A stretch of 27,325 nucleotides of DNA from Collinsella sp. (GCA_019414325.1 DXMG01000003.1:1-27325); one strand, 5' to 3'. Positions 1 to 9,519 are shown, counted from the first letter of the stretch. A program made the numbers and translations. The notes: generated by a model from the letters alone, not told the origin.

Positions 1-55
1 GAGCGTCCGGCTGATAACCGGGAGGTCACAAGTTCGAATCTTGTCAGGTCCACCA
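1..55 (+). tRNA. tRNA-Ile (GAT anticodon), 5' part cut by the window edge
   Basis: The visible part begins inside the D-arm side. The anticodon arm has a loop CTGATAA (11-17), which places anticodon GAT at 13-15, between TCCGG and CCGGG. The T-arm is ACAAG, loop TTCGAAT, CTTGT. The acceptor 3' strand (45-51) is followed by discriminator A and an encoded CCA ending at 55. It decodes ATC/ATT. A terminator follows directly, so this is the last or only gene of its transcript rather than an rRNA-operon spacer tRNA. The acceptor 5' strand lies outside the window and cannot be checked. Confidence 0.9.
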
Positions 56-66
56 TCAAAACTGTT

Positions 67-101
67 AAAAGCCTCGGGGCAATTGCCTCGAGGCTTTTTT
101 C
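67..101 (+). terminator. Rho-independent terminator of the tRNA-Ile transcript
   Basis: A 10-bp stem (GCCTCGGGGC at 71-80 with GCCTCGAGGC at 85-94, one G-U pair) encloses the loop AATT. It is preceded by four A and followed by six T. This is a canonical intrinsic terminator 15 nt after the tRNA CCA end. Confidence 0.9.
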
Positions 102-111
102 TTAGCCACAG

Positions 112-150
112 AAGGTAGTCAAAAAAGCTCTGTCCCAAATTAACTACTTT
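112..150. repeat. Extragenic hairpin with GTCCC core (possible dispersed repeat)
   Basis: AAGGTAGT (112-119) can pair with ACTACTTT (143-150), with one G-U pair, around a 23-nt loop that contains CTCTGTCCCA. Three other intergenic hairpins in this window carry the same GGGAC/GTCCC core (around 3630, 19469 and 22334). Assignment to a repeat family is inference from that resemblance. Confidence 0.35.
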
Positions 151-240
151 GATTATGTGTGCTACGCGAAAGTTTGGGTAGTATAGCTATTCAACGCGGC
201 GGGCCGCCGCGTGTTAACCGCTACGTACCGGAGGTGTTCC

Positions 241-741
241 ATGGTTCGTGTCGACATAGAGACCATCGTCATGGCTGCCGGTCCCGTGCCATCGCTTATC
301 GTGCTTCGCGAACGCTGCAGCAAATCGGACTCCCCCGCGCCGCTGCGCTCCCTTTCTATCCAAACTGGTTCGTTTGAGGCTGCGGCTATTAGCCGCGGTA
401 TCGACAGCGGTCGCGCCGAGCGTCCGATTGCCCATGACCTGTTGCTCGACACGCTCGATGCACTGGATGCAAAACTCGAGCGTATCGAGATCGTCCGTGC
501 CGAGCCTCCCGTGTTTTACGCGACGGTCGTCGTTTTGGCCGGCGGCAGCGAACATGGCATCGATGCCCGCCCGAGCGACGCCATCGCTCTCGCCGTGCGC
601 AGCAATGCCCCCATGTTTGTGGAGGACGACATCATGAACCGCCTGGGCACCGCATCTCCGGTTGCCGAGGAAATCGATGACGAGCAGGAATTTGAGAAGT
701 TCGACGAGTTCGTCCATACGCTCTCGCCCGATGATTTTTAA
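241..741 (+). CDS. Bifunctional nuclease (BFN/DUF151) domain protein
   Basis: A 166-residue protein of the BFN/DUF151 family, small cytosolic proteins named for a reported nuclease activity in plants and common in actinobacteria and Thermotoga-like bacteria. Family landmarks visible are GSFEAAAISRG (about 43-53), the helix HDLLLDTLDALDAKLERI (about 65-82) and the signature DARPSDAIALAVRS followed by P-FVEDDI (about 108-129). The C-terminus is acidic (EEIDDEQEFEKFDEF). The ATG at 241 is chosen because GGAGGTG (230-236) sits at ideal spacing. An in-frame ATG at 211 lacks such a site. The next gene follows closely and is probably co-transcribed. The physiological substrate is unknown, so the nuclease name should be taken loosely. 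Confidence 0.85.
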   Translation: MVRVDIETIVMAAGPVPSLIVLRERCSKSDSPAPLRSLSIQTGSFEAAAISRGIDSGRAERPIAHDLLLDTLDALDAKLERIEIVRAEPPVFYATVVVLAGGSEHGIDARPSDAIALAVRSNAPMFVEDDIMNRLGTASPVAEEIDDEQEFEKFDEFVHTLSPDDF

Positions 742-774
742 ATGACGGGTAGCCATGAGACGGAGTGTGCACTG

Positions 775-1131
775 ATGGAGCGTGGCGTTTCGGCCGAGGT
801 CGCCGCCATTGCCCGCGAGGCCCAGATGCGCTCGGAGGCATCCGAGGCCGCACGCATCGCCTATGTGACGCAGGCCCGCACGCTTCGCGAACGCCGTGCC
901 TCCTTTATCAAGATGGTTGCCGTCTCCGCGCTTGTCGCGGCAATCTCATCGCGCCTTCGTGGTACAGTTGGTGCGCTTGGGTTTTCGATTTCGACGGGCT
1001 TAGTCATCTGGGGCGTGGTCGATGCCGTGATGCTGACCAACCAGATCAAGGTACTCGATAAGCGCGCGGCCGATATGATGCGCGCCCGCGACGCCGCCGC
1101 CAAGATCGCTGCCGAGGCACAAGAGATGTAA
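775..1131 (+). CDS. Small membrane protein of unknown function, two hydrophobic segments
   Basis: I do not recognise this family. The 118-residue protein has an Ala/Glu/Arg-rich helical N-terminus, two hydrophobic stretches (roughly residues 43-60 and 66-86 from this start, including GALGFSISTGLVIWGVV), then a charged Ala/Lys/Arg-rich tail likely to form a coiled coil (DKRAADMMRARDAAAKIAAEAQ). It therefore looks like a helical hairpin in the membrane with both ends cytoplasmic. The ATG at 775 has a GGAG at 762-765. An in-frame ATG at 742, touching the stop codon of the upstream gene, would add 11 residues but has no SD-like site. It lies between the DUF151 gene and another unknown gene in the same orientation with short gaps, so an operon is likely. 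Confidence 0.65.
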   Translation: MERGVSAEVAAIAREAQMRSEASEAARIAYVTQARTLRERRASFIKMVAVSALVAAISSRLRGTVGALGFSISTGLVIWGVVDAVMLTNQIKVLDKRAADMMRARDAAAKIAAEAQEM

Positions 1132-1161
1132 CGACGCCGGACTCGATGGGAAGGTCTAAAA

Positions 1162-1611
1162 ATGGCACAGGATATGCAGGACGCCGGAAACGTCTCCGCC
1201 GAGCTCGACGCCATGGTGTGCGACCTCATCGGGGCATTTTTAGACGATCTTGCCGCTGGTGAGAACCCCGGCGTTGTCGTTGCGATCGAGGACGCCGCGT
1301 CCAACCGCTATCTGGCGGCACTCGACGAGGACGGCGAGGAGGCATGCCTCGAGGCTGCCACCAACTTTATCTCCGAGCACAAGATGGGTCTTAAGGACGA
1401 GGGTTTGGGCCGCATTGCCCGTTACGCCATCGGCTACACCGGGTGTGTCGAAATTGACGGCGGCTACCATGATGCCCTGCTCGTGAGTTTCTTTGAGACG
1501 ACGCTCGAGAGCGGCTTTTCGGCATACGTACTGTACGAGGGTATGGGCGCCGGCGATGGTTTTATGTGGAGCGACCCTGAACCTGCAGGTGAGGAAACCC
1601 CTCTCATCTAA
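1162..1611 (+). CDS. Conserved-looking acidic cytosolic protein of unknown function
   Basis: A 149-residue, strongly acidic protein without a signal peptide or membrane segment. I do not recognise a family. Alternating helix-strand character is visible (AELDAMVCDLIGAFLDDLAAG, then GVVVAIEDAASNRYLAAL, then YHDALLVSFFETTLESGFSAYVLYE), consistent with a compact alpha/beta domain. The ATG at 1162 is preceded by GGGAAGG (1148-1154) at good spacing. Codon use matches the surrounding genes. It is the third gene of a same-strand cluster and ends about 117 nt before typA. No function is inferred. Confidence 0.7.
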   Translation: MAQDMQDAGNVSAELDAMVCDLIGAFLDDLAAGENPGVVVAIEDAASNRYLAALDEDGEEACLEAATNFISEHKMGLKDEGLGRIARYAIGYTGCVEIDGGYHDALLVSFFETTLESGFSAYVLYEGMGAGDGFMWSDPEPAGEETPLI

Positions 1612-1653
1612 AATCGCTAAAATAAACGAGTTTTCGGTAAAAGGCTCAATATT

Positions 1654-1681
1654 CCCGCTGAGCGTTGTATCGCTGGGCGGG
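1654..1681 (+). other. GC-rich hairpin in the typA upstream region
   Basis: CCCGCTGAGCG (1654-1664) pairs with CGCTGGGCGGG (1671-1681), with one mismatch and one G-U pair, around the loop TTGTAT. No T-run follows, so it is not a classic terminator. It lies 47 nt before the typA start and could be a leader structure or an upstream barrier. Confidence 0.35.
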
Positions 1682-1728
1682 CCGCATACGCGTGCCGGTT
1701 GTATATAGATAGAAGATAGGGGAACTAC

Positions 1729-3567
<1,839 letters not shown>

Positions 3568-3594
3568 GTGCCGGGCTTTATAGCGTCTAACAAG

Positions 3595-3629
3595 AAAGGG
3601 CGTCGACCGCAATGGTCGGCGCCCTTTTT
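3595..3629 (+). terminator. Rho-independent terminator of typA
   Basis: A 14-bp stem (3595-3608 with 3614-3627, one G-U pair) with the loop GCAAT runs into TTTTT. It begins 27 nt after the typA stop codon. Confidence 0.92.
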
Positions 3630-3657
3630 GGTGCAAGGGGACAGGTTACTTTGCACC
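3630..3657 (-). repeat. REP-like hairpin repeat, left copy (inverted relative to 9520-9548)
   Basis: A 28-nt element with self-complementary ends GGTGCAA and TTGCACC and the core GGGGACAGGTTAC. The reverse complement of the element at 9520-9548 matches it with one gap and one substitution over 29 positions. It starts immediately after the T-run of the typA terminator. The two copies bracket the fimbrial genes. Minus strand is assigned only to express that it is inverted relative to the right copy. Confidence 0.75.
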
Positions 3658-3989
3658 ACGGTGGAGGAGGTTATCCCCCGAGCGGCTTTCCAGCCAAAGT
3701 AAAGTTGTTTAAACATATACATAATTCCACAGGATATAACCGCTTTGATACAAAACCGTTAACAGATAAATATCAACTGGTATTACATTAAAAGACCTCT
3801 TTACCAGCGGTTTACATGACTGTTATCTATATTGTATTTTATGCATTGTGGCATAGACGAACCGTCTTAGAAGTTGCCCCCAATGGGTTCTTGCAATGCG
3901 CTAGGTAGGTTCTCGTAGATGTTGGGGCTTGTGTTCGATCCGACGATTCGCCGTATTCCACACTGTGTTGTAGGAATTAAGGGACAACC
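3658..3989 (+). promoter_or_regulatory. AT-rich upstream region of the fimbrial operon with promoter candidate
   Basis: This gene-free stretch is clearly richer in AT than the rest of the window. A promoter candidate is TTTACA (3811-3816) with TATTTT (3835-3840), spacing 18, which would give a leader of about 145 nt. Just upstream lie inverted repeats: CTGGTA (3777-3782) with TACCAG (3802-3807), and a longer-range AACCGCT with AGCGGTT ending near 3812. These could be operator arms. A short hairpin (AGACG/CGTCT) lies in the leader around 3855. No known riboswitch pattern was recognised. Confidence 0.45.
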
Positions 3990-6900
3990 ATGGACGCACA
4001 CCGCTCACGGTCGCTGGGTATGGCGACCCTGGTCTTTATTTTAATTAGCCTTACCGCTGCAGTTTTTCACGGCGCAGCCCCCGTGCGCGCCGAGGATGCG
4101 ACGACGCCGACGCCGATTGTGATTGATGAGAATACGGCGGACGTTACGGTTGGGCTGTATGCCGATAAGGAACGTCAGCAGCCTTTCGGTAAAGAGAGCT
4201 CACCCTCGATTACGACAGCCGATACTATCTACGGTTCTATGGAGGCTCATTTTTATGAGAATTGTGGGCCTACACCTGAAAGGCTTGAGGCGATCTATAC
4301 CTTTCCCAATTCGATTGCTGTGGAGAACAACGAGGGCGGTGTCTTATGGACGGACGATACCGAGAATGCACAAAGGATGGGAACTTGGTACATAAAGGAT
4401 AACAAGTTCGTTTTTAATTACGATGACAGCTATCTCAGCGGCCATCCCTCTTCGCTCTATGTGCGGATCAATTTCGAGTTTACGCTCAAAGACAAAGATG
4501 TAGATGACGGCAAAAAAGCCGAACTGAAATTTCCAGGCGTTGGCGAAGCTGTGCCGATTAAGATTCAAGATGGCGCAGTTGAGGGAAGTAAATCGGGTAT
4601 CTTTTCTCAGGATAGCAGTACTGGAATTGCCAAGATAACTTGGACTATTATTCTGAGTGTTACGTCGCACGCAACGGATGTAAAGCTGATCGATACGCTC
4701 GGCGACTACCTGGACTTTGACCAAAGCAGCTTCAAGCTCGATGGAAATCCTCTTGGTTCGTCCGTGAGCATCGAAGAGCGAACTGCAATATTGTCGCTAG
4801 GTAACCTTTCTCAGGGCGACCATACCGTTACCTACGAAACGACAGTTAGCAAGAACTTGTCTCTTTCTAATGGCACACCTACGCAAGGTAGGAATAGCGT
4901 ACAAGCAACTTGGGGAAAAGCAAATCCCCAACAATCTCTTACGATTAACGGGGTGTCGGAACCGTTTCAATACGACATGATTCAAAAAGGGGCTGGCTCC
5001 GGAACATCGTCTGTCATCACTTGGAAGGTTGTGCTCAACAGGGGATCTCTCAAGGCCGATATGTCTGGCTACGCCTTTACCGACAAGCTCGATGGCAAGC
5101 AGGATTATATTGGCAACTACAAGGTCTACAAGGGAGAGACCGCCGATGAAAAACAAAAGATTGATGAGAGAACGCTGAGCGAGTCAGGGGATTCATTTAG
5201 CTATACGTTTAATCCAAAAGAGGGCGACCGGTATGCGACCTATTGCATCGTCTATCAAACCAAGCTGAAAGATGAGAAATCCTACGAAAAGGTAAGCAAC
5301 ACGGCAAGCGTGAAAAAAGAAGGTTCAGATCAGCCCTCCGGAGAAAGCACCGCATACTACAACCGTCCTTGGACGGGCAAGACCATTCGTAAAACACTGC
5401 TTAATCCGGATGAGGCATCTCGGACCGGAAAAGCAACTTGGCAATTACGCGTAGAGCTCCGTGATTACGTAAATGCGAAAAACCCAACATCCGTTCTTAT
5501 CAAAGATACCATGCTGGCGGCTTGGAAGCAGACTATGGGGCCGGATACCTCCGATGGTCCTTCACATGTAATTACCATCGGGGATACCAAGCTGGACCAA
5601 GGTCCCGATTGGAAGTTTGAGGGAGGCGCAGATCTGTCGCAGAAAAGCAACCAACATAACTGCAATATCCGAATAACCAATATGGATAAAGTCAAAAAAG
5701 CACTGGATAAAGACCCTGAAGTGGTTATTACGTATAAAACGGTGACCGACGCACTTCCTGGTTGGTACTCTAACTTTGCCTCTGTTGATGGGTTTAGCGG
5801 CTATTCTGATTTTGTCTTTTACTATGTTGAGGGCGAAGCGGAGCCTTCGGTAGAGAAGAGCGTAAAAATAAATGAAGATGGTTCGCAGGCACGGTGGGAT
5901 GAGGCGTTTGATTGGAAACCAGTTGATGGCTCGAACGACAAAGGTGCGTGGATTGTCGACTGGACGGTCTATGTCAATCGAGTTAAGACTCCTGCCGATG
6001 AATCTTATGGCGCGGGCAAGCTTAATGGTAAAGATGTCGTTGTTAAAGATGAGCTTCCTGATGGAATGAGTTATATCCCCTGTTCGGCTAAATATTCTTT
6101 GTATTCAAATCCCTACGAGACGGCGGTGCCCGGCCGCGAATGGGAACATGAGAGAGAAAAAACCGAGGCTTCGGGTGTCTTGCTGACGCCTGCCGTTGAT
6201 CGTCGAGAGGTTACGTTTTCGATTCCAACGGAAAAGTTGAGTAACAATACAGGCTATGTGAAGCTGACGTATGCAACTGCTGTCAAGAGGTCAGTGGTCG
6301 ACACGTCAAAGAACCTCGGCGAGCTTACGAACTCGGCGAGTGCGAGCTCGGATAATAAGGATTTTAAGGCGGGCTCTGATACCGTACAGATCAAGAACGA
6401 CGTATTGTCAAAGACCGGTGCGTCAGTAAGTAATAGTAAACGAATTCACTACACGATTTTTGTTAATGAATCGGCGCTAGACCTAAAAGACGGAACCGAC
6501 TACCTCGATCTATATGATGTGATGGATTCTAAGTGCACGTTTATCCCCTCGTCGCTTAGCGTATCTGAGCGCGATAACGGCGAATGGCGTGTGCTGACAA
6601 AAGAAAAATACAGGACGGCTCTTGATCTCTTTGTCGGAGGCGCTGGAAAGCAGCAGCGATTGACGTTGAGGCTTCCCGATGAGAAATATCTGAAAGTAGA
6701 ATATGAAGTTCTGTCCGGTGAGTCTGGTACAGTTTCCCTTTCCAACGAGGCACAGCTTGAAGGTATTGCAGGCGGGTATGTGAAACACGAACGTGAATAT
6801 GACATAGATGCCGGCGCATCGGGAGGCGGAACGGGGCACGGCATTGTGGTCCACAAAGTGGATGAAAAGGACGTTACCGCGCCGTTGGCTGACGCTACGT

Positions 6901-7730
6901 TCACACTCTATGCGATTGACATGGATAAGGCGCAGGACAGTGCCGGCGTTGAGGGCGCAAAGACGTTTTTTTCTGACGGAACGACTGGCCCTGACGGAAG
7001 TGTGACTTTTGGAACGAGTTCGGGAACGAGTTCGGGCGCCATGGCATTCTGCAAGCTTTACTGCCTCGAAGAGACGACGGCGCCTCCTGGATATCGCGCC
7101 GCCCAACCAACATGGATTCTGCTCAAGGGCAGCGCGGACGACGGGCAATACGAGCAAGCCATGAATACGGCGAAATCTTTGCTTGGTGCCAATACGGAGA
7201 TAACGTCAGATGCAGAGATTTGGGTGTATGACGCGCCCCTTGAAGGCAAAGCGACGATAAAAGCAAAGAAAGTGCTTAAAGGCGGAACCTTCAGGGAAGG
7301 TCAGTTCTCGTTCGCGCTCAAGGACGCCGAGGGCAAAGTGCTCCAGACGGTGACCAATAATGACAAGGGAAATGTCTCCTTTGACGTCAAGTACAACAAG
7401 GCGGGAACCTATACCTACACCATCTCCGAGGTCGAGCCCGAGGGCGCCGTCGACCATGTTAAAGATCACATCACCTATGACAGGACCGTGTACAACGTCA
7501 CGGTTAAGGTAACTAATGGCACGGACCAGCTCAACGTCGTAGTTACCTATGGCAAGGGCTCTCAGGATCCGCCAACCTTTACCAACAAATACTCGACCAC
7601 GCTTCCCGAGGCGGGCGGGGCTGGCTTGACTATGACGTATTTGGCTGGCGCATCGTTGCTGTGCTTTGCCGCGACGTGGATGCATGCTCGCCGCCATCGC
7701 GATCAAGATCGAGGTGGTCGCCGTGAGTAG
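3990..7730 (+). CDS. Large sortase-anchored fimbrial/adhesin protein with isopeptide-type domains (LPEAG signal)
   Basis: A 1246-residue surface protein. It has an N-terminal signal peptide (hydrophobic core TLVFILISLTAAVF, cleavage probably after the Ala near residue 34). About five tandem adhesin-type beta domains follow, starting near residues 216, 342, 482, 653 and 818. Each opens with a W/Y-x-V/I strand (ITWTIIL, ITWKVVLN, ATWQLRV, VDWTVYVN, IHYTIFVN), usually followed by a D-x-L or D-x-M element, resembling isopeptide-forming fimbrial domains. A SpaA/Cna-B domain (about 949-1060, with EETTAPPGY) and a Spy0128/FctA-like pilin domain (about 1084-1195) come next. The sorting signal is LPEAG (1205-1209), then a hydrophobic segment and a basic tail. 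A canonical signal would be LPxTG. The ATG at 3990 follows AAGGGA (3979-3984). It is probably a tip or ancillary pilin. The first three quarters are richer in AT than its neighbours, suggesting transfer or diversifying selection. Confidence 0.88.
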   Translation: MDAHRSRSLGMATLVFILISLTAAVFHGAAPVRAEDATTPTPIVIDENTADVTVGLYADKERQQPFGKESSPSITTADTIYGSMEAHFYENCGPTPERLEAIYTFPNSIAVENNEGGVLWTDDTENAQRMGTWYIKDNKFVFNYDDSYLSGHPSSLYVRINFEFTLKDKDVDDGKKAELKFPGVGEAVPIKIQDGAVEGSKSGIFSQDSSTGIAKITWTIILSVTSHATDVKLIDTLGDYLDFDQSSFKLDGNPLGSSVSIEERTAILSLGNLSQGDHTVTYETTVSKNLSLSNGTPTQGRNSVQATWGKANPQQSLTINGVSEPFQYDMIQKGAGSGTSSVITWKVVLNRGSLKADMSGYAFTDKLDGKQDYIGNYKVYKGETADEKQKIDERTLSESGDSFSYTFNPKEGDRYATYCIVYQTKLKDEKSYEKVSNTASVKKEGSDQPSGESTAYYNRPWTGKTIRKTLLNPDEASRTGKATWQLRVELRDYVNAKNPTSVLIKDTMLAAWKQTMGPDTSDGPSHVITIGDTKLDQGPDWKFEGGADLSQKSNQHNCNIRITNMDKVKKALDKDPEVVITYKTVTDALPGWYSNFASVDGFSGYSDFVFYYVEGEAEPSVEKSVKINEDGSQARWDEAFDWKPVDGSNDKGAWIVDWTVYVNRVKTPADESYGAGKLNGKDVVVKDELPDGMSYIPCSAKYSLYSNPYETAVPGREWEHEREKTEASGVLLTPAVDRREVTFSIPTEKLSNNTGYVKLTYATAVKRSVVDTSKNLGELTNSASASSDNKDFKAGSDTVQIKNDVLSKTGASVSNSKRIHYTIFVNESALDLKDGTDYLDLYDVMDSKCTFIPSSLSVSERDNGEWRVLTKEKYRTALDLFVGGAGKQQRLTLRLPDEKYLKVEYEVLSGESGTVSLSNEAQLEGIAGGYVKHEREYDIDAGASGGGTGHGIVVHKVDEKDVTAPLADATFTLYAIDMDKAQDSAGVEGAKTFFSDGTTGPDGSVTFGTSSGTSSGAMAFCKLYCLEETTAPPGYRAAQPTWILLKGSADDGQYEQAMNTAKSLLGANTEITSDAEIWVYDAPLEGKATIKAKKVLKGGTFREGQFSFALKDAEGKVLQTVTNNDKGNVSFDVKYNKAGTYTYTISEVEPEGAVDHVKDHITYDRTVYNVTVKVTNGTDQLNVVVTYGKGSQDPPTFTNKYSTTLPEAGGAGLTMTYLAGASLLCFAATWMHARRHRDQDRGGRRE
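7011..7034 (+). repeat. Two perfect 12-nt tandem copies inside the fimbrial gene
   Basis: GGAACGAGTTCG occurs twice in direct succession, encoding GTSS twice within the SpaA-like domain. The unit is a multiple of three, so copy-number change would alter a loop length without breaking the frame. Confidence 0.8.
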
Positions 7731-9366
7731 GCTTAGCCGCCGCTTGTTGACCGTCATGATGGTGGCCATGATGGCTATCCTTGCTTTTGCAGTGTCGCCC
7801 GAGACGGTCCGTGCTGCCGATGCCGGGGTCATCACGATTAGCGGCGACGTCGCGACGCAATACGATGCGTACCAGCTCTTTTCGGCAACTGTTGCCGATA
7901 AGGCCGGCTCCGATCAAAAGGTTGCGACGGACTTGGCGTGGGCGAATGATGCCGTTTGCCAGGCCGTTCTCCCTGTGCTTCATGATGCGGGGCTTGATAG
8001 CTCGGCATCGACGGCGCAAGCGGCAGCCGAATGGATGAATGCCGACGGACGCATGACGACTGCGCTGACGGCAAAACTTGCCCGCGCAATTGTCGAAGCA
8101 GGCGCCGCCTCCGTGGGCCTTAACGCGGGCACGGCGGCCGAGCTGCCCTGTGGCTACTGGCTCATCGTCGCCGACGACGACGCCATCGCTCAGGGCGAGG
8201 CCGGCACCGCGCCGATCATGGCCCTGGTCGGCGGCAGCGCCGTCACCGTCAAGCCCAAGGCCGCGACGCCCAAGGTGGCCAAGCACGTGCTGGAGGACAG
8301 CACCGCCGCATGGGGCAAGGCCGCCGACGCCACGGTCGCCGACGACCTGTACTGGCGCCTCTCTGCCACGGTCCCGGCCGGGCTCACGGCCTACGACGCC
8401 TATACGGTGCAGTTCGTCGACACCATGAGCGTGGGGCTCGACCCCTCCAAGGTCGCCACGAGCATGCGCATGTACGTGGCGGCGGGCGCGGACGGCGGCT
8501 TCGATGTGGTCGCATGTGAGGGCGGCAACGTCAGCTCGACGCCGGCTAAAGGGTGGACAGACATAACTTCACGGTGCAAGGTCTCGGTCGAGGGCAATGC
8601 CTTCACCGTGCGTACCGGCGACCTCATCGCCGCGCTCGGCGGGGCAGACGCCTTTACCTCGGCCGCCCGCGTGGTCGCTGTCTACAATGCGCCGTTGGGG
8701 GCCAACTGCAATCGAGGCGCTACCAAGGGCAATCCCAACGAGGTCTTCCTGCGTTACCCGCGCTCTCCCCTCGCCGACCAGTCCGGCGACGCCGGATTCA
8801 CCCGCACGCCGAGTGACGATGCGACGGTCTACACCTGGGGACTCAGTCTAATCAAGCGCTCGAGCTCGGACGATGAACCGCTCGCGGGCGCCAAGCTGCG
8901 CATCATCGATGACCGCGGGCGCATTCTAACGACCGACGGCGCGTGGTCGACGGATGCCGGCGCGTGCGTCACCACCGGCGCAGATGGCCATGTGGAATTG
9001 AACGGTGTGGACGCGGGTGTCTACACCGTCGAAGAGGTCGCGGCTCCCAAGGGCTACACCGCCTTTGAGGGCAAACGTGCGGTGACAGTTACGGCCGAGG
9101 GCCTGGACGTTAAACAGGTAGCAGCAGCGAAGCCCGAGGTGACCGTGTCGGCCGAGAGCTCCCTACGGGTTGATACCGCCGATGCCGGGACGGGTTCGAT
9201 TGAGCTGTCGGTGCTCAACACCCCAAGCAAAGAAGCAAGTCGAAGCTTTATGCCCTCGACGGGAGATAGAGCGTTGGTGCTGGTGGCGGTTTTGGCTGCC
9301 ATCGGAGTGGCGGTTATTGTTGTCGCGCTCGTCATCAAGCGGGGAGGAGGTCGCCGTGAAAAATAA
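7723..9366 (+). CDS. Sortase-anchored pilin subunit, probable backbone (MPSTG signal)
   Basis: A 547-residue fimbrial subunit. The signal peptide (RRLLTVMMVAMMAILAFAV, cleavage near VRAAD) is followed by an N-terminal domain, then TPKVAKHVLED (about 182-192), which looks like the lysine-bearing pilin motif used for sortase polymerisation. A central beta domain and a C-terminal Cna-B/SpaA domain (about 372-456, E-box-like YTVEEVAAPKGY) follow. The sorting signal is MPSTG (510-514), then a hydrophobic helix and a basic tail (KRGGGRREK). The GTG at 7723 is chosen because GAGGTGG (7711-7717) gives a proper SD. It overlaps the end of the upstream gene by 8 nt, implying translational coupling. GC content jumps within the gene (about 8130-8540 is very GC-rich), giving a mosaic look. 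Backbone role is inferred from size and pilin motif. Confidence 0.87.
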   Translation: MSRLSRRLLTVMMVAMMAILAFAVSPETVRAADAGVITISGDVATQYDAYQLFSATVADKAGSDQKVATDLAWANDAVCQAVLPVLHDAGLDSSASTAQAAAEWMNADGRMTTALTAKLARAIVEAGAASVGLNAGTAAELPCGYWLIVADDDAIAQGEAGTAPIMALVGGSAVTVKPKAATPKVAKHVLEDSTAAWGKAADATVADDLYWRLSATVPAGLTAYDAYTVQFVDTMSVGLDPSKVATSMRMYVAAGADGGFDVVACEGGNVSSTPAKGWTDITSRCKVSVEGNAFTVRTGDLIAALGGADAFTSAARVVAVYNAPLGANCNRGATKGNPNEVFLRYPRSPLADQSGDAGFTRTPSDDATVYTWGLSLIKRSSSDDEPLAGAKLRIIDDRGRILTTDGAWSTDAGACVTTGADGHVELNGVDAGVYTVEEVAAPKGYTAFEGKRAVTVTAEGLDVKQVAAAKPEVTVSAESSLRVDTADAGTGSIELSVLNTPSKEASRSFMPSTGDRALVLVAVLAAIGVAVIVVALVIKRGGGRREK

Positions 9367-9445
9367 TTGCCCCCTTGTTCAATGGCGTACTGCCTCCGTA
9401 GCGAGTGACGCGCAGGTCCATCGGCCTGATGATCATTGGTTTTGA
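9356..9445 (+). pseudogene. Possible remnant of a third, translationally coupled gene (29 codons)
   Basis: GTG at 9356 overlaps the last codons of the pilin gene and is preceded by GGAGGAGG, reproducing the GAGG-GGTCGCCGTGA junction seen at 7711-7726 where the second fimbrial gene begins. The frame runs 29 codons to a TGA at 9443-9445 and the peptide has no recognisable domain. The start signals look intact but the product does not. This fits a coupled downstream gene, such as a sortase, that was deleted. It may also be a chance short frame. Confidence 0.35.
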
Positions 9446-9472
9446 AAAAGTTACTAGAGAACCCTCCAAGAA

Positions 9473-9514
9473 AAGCGGGGCACCCGGTCGATGCGATCGG
9501 GTGCCCCGCTTCGT
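9473..9514. terminator. Strong bidirectional terminator between convergent genes
   Basis: An 18-bp stem (9473-9490 with 9494-9511, one G-U pair) has the loop ATG. On the plus strand it is followed by a short T-rich stretch (CGTTTGTT). On the minus strand it reads into TTTTCTT. It can end both the fimbrial operon and the converging minus-strand gene at 9587-10732. Confidence 0.85.
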
Positions 9515-9519
9515 TTGTT

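Noticed and set aside
140..190. Promoter for the DUF151 gene (TTGATT at 149, TAGTAT at 179)
   Set aside because: The spacing of 24 nt is too long and no better pair is visible; a promoter must exist but I cannot place it.
1660..1710. Promoter for typA (TTGTAT at 1665, TATATA at 1702)
   Set aside because: The elements are 31 nt apart, and TTGTAT is the loop of a hairpin. No convincing pair was found.
3841..3989. Riboswitch in the long fimbrial leader (c-di-GMP type considered)
   Set aside because: None of the conserved aptamer blocks is present, only a short 5-bp hairpin.
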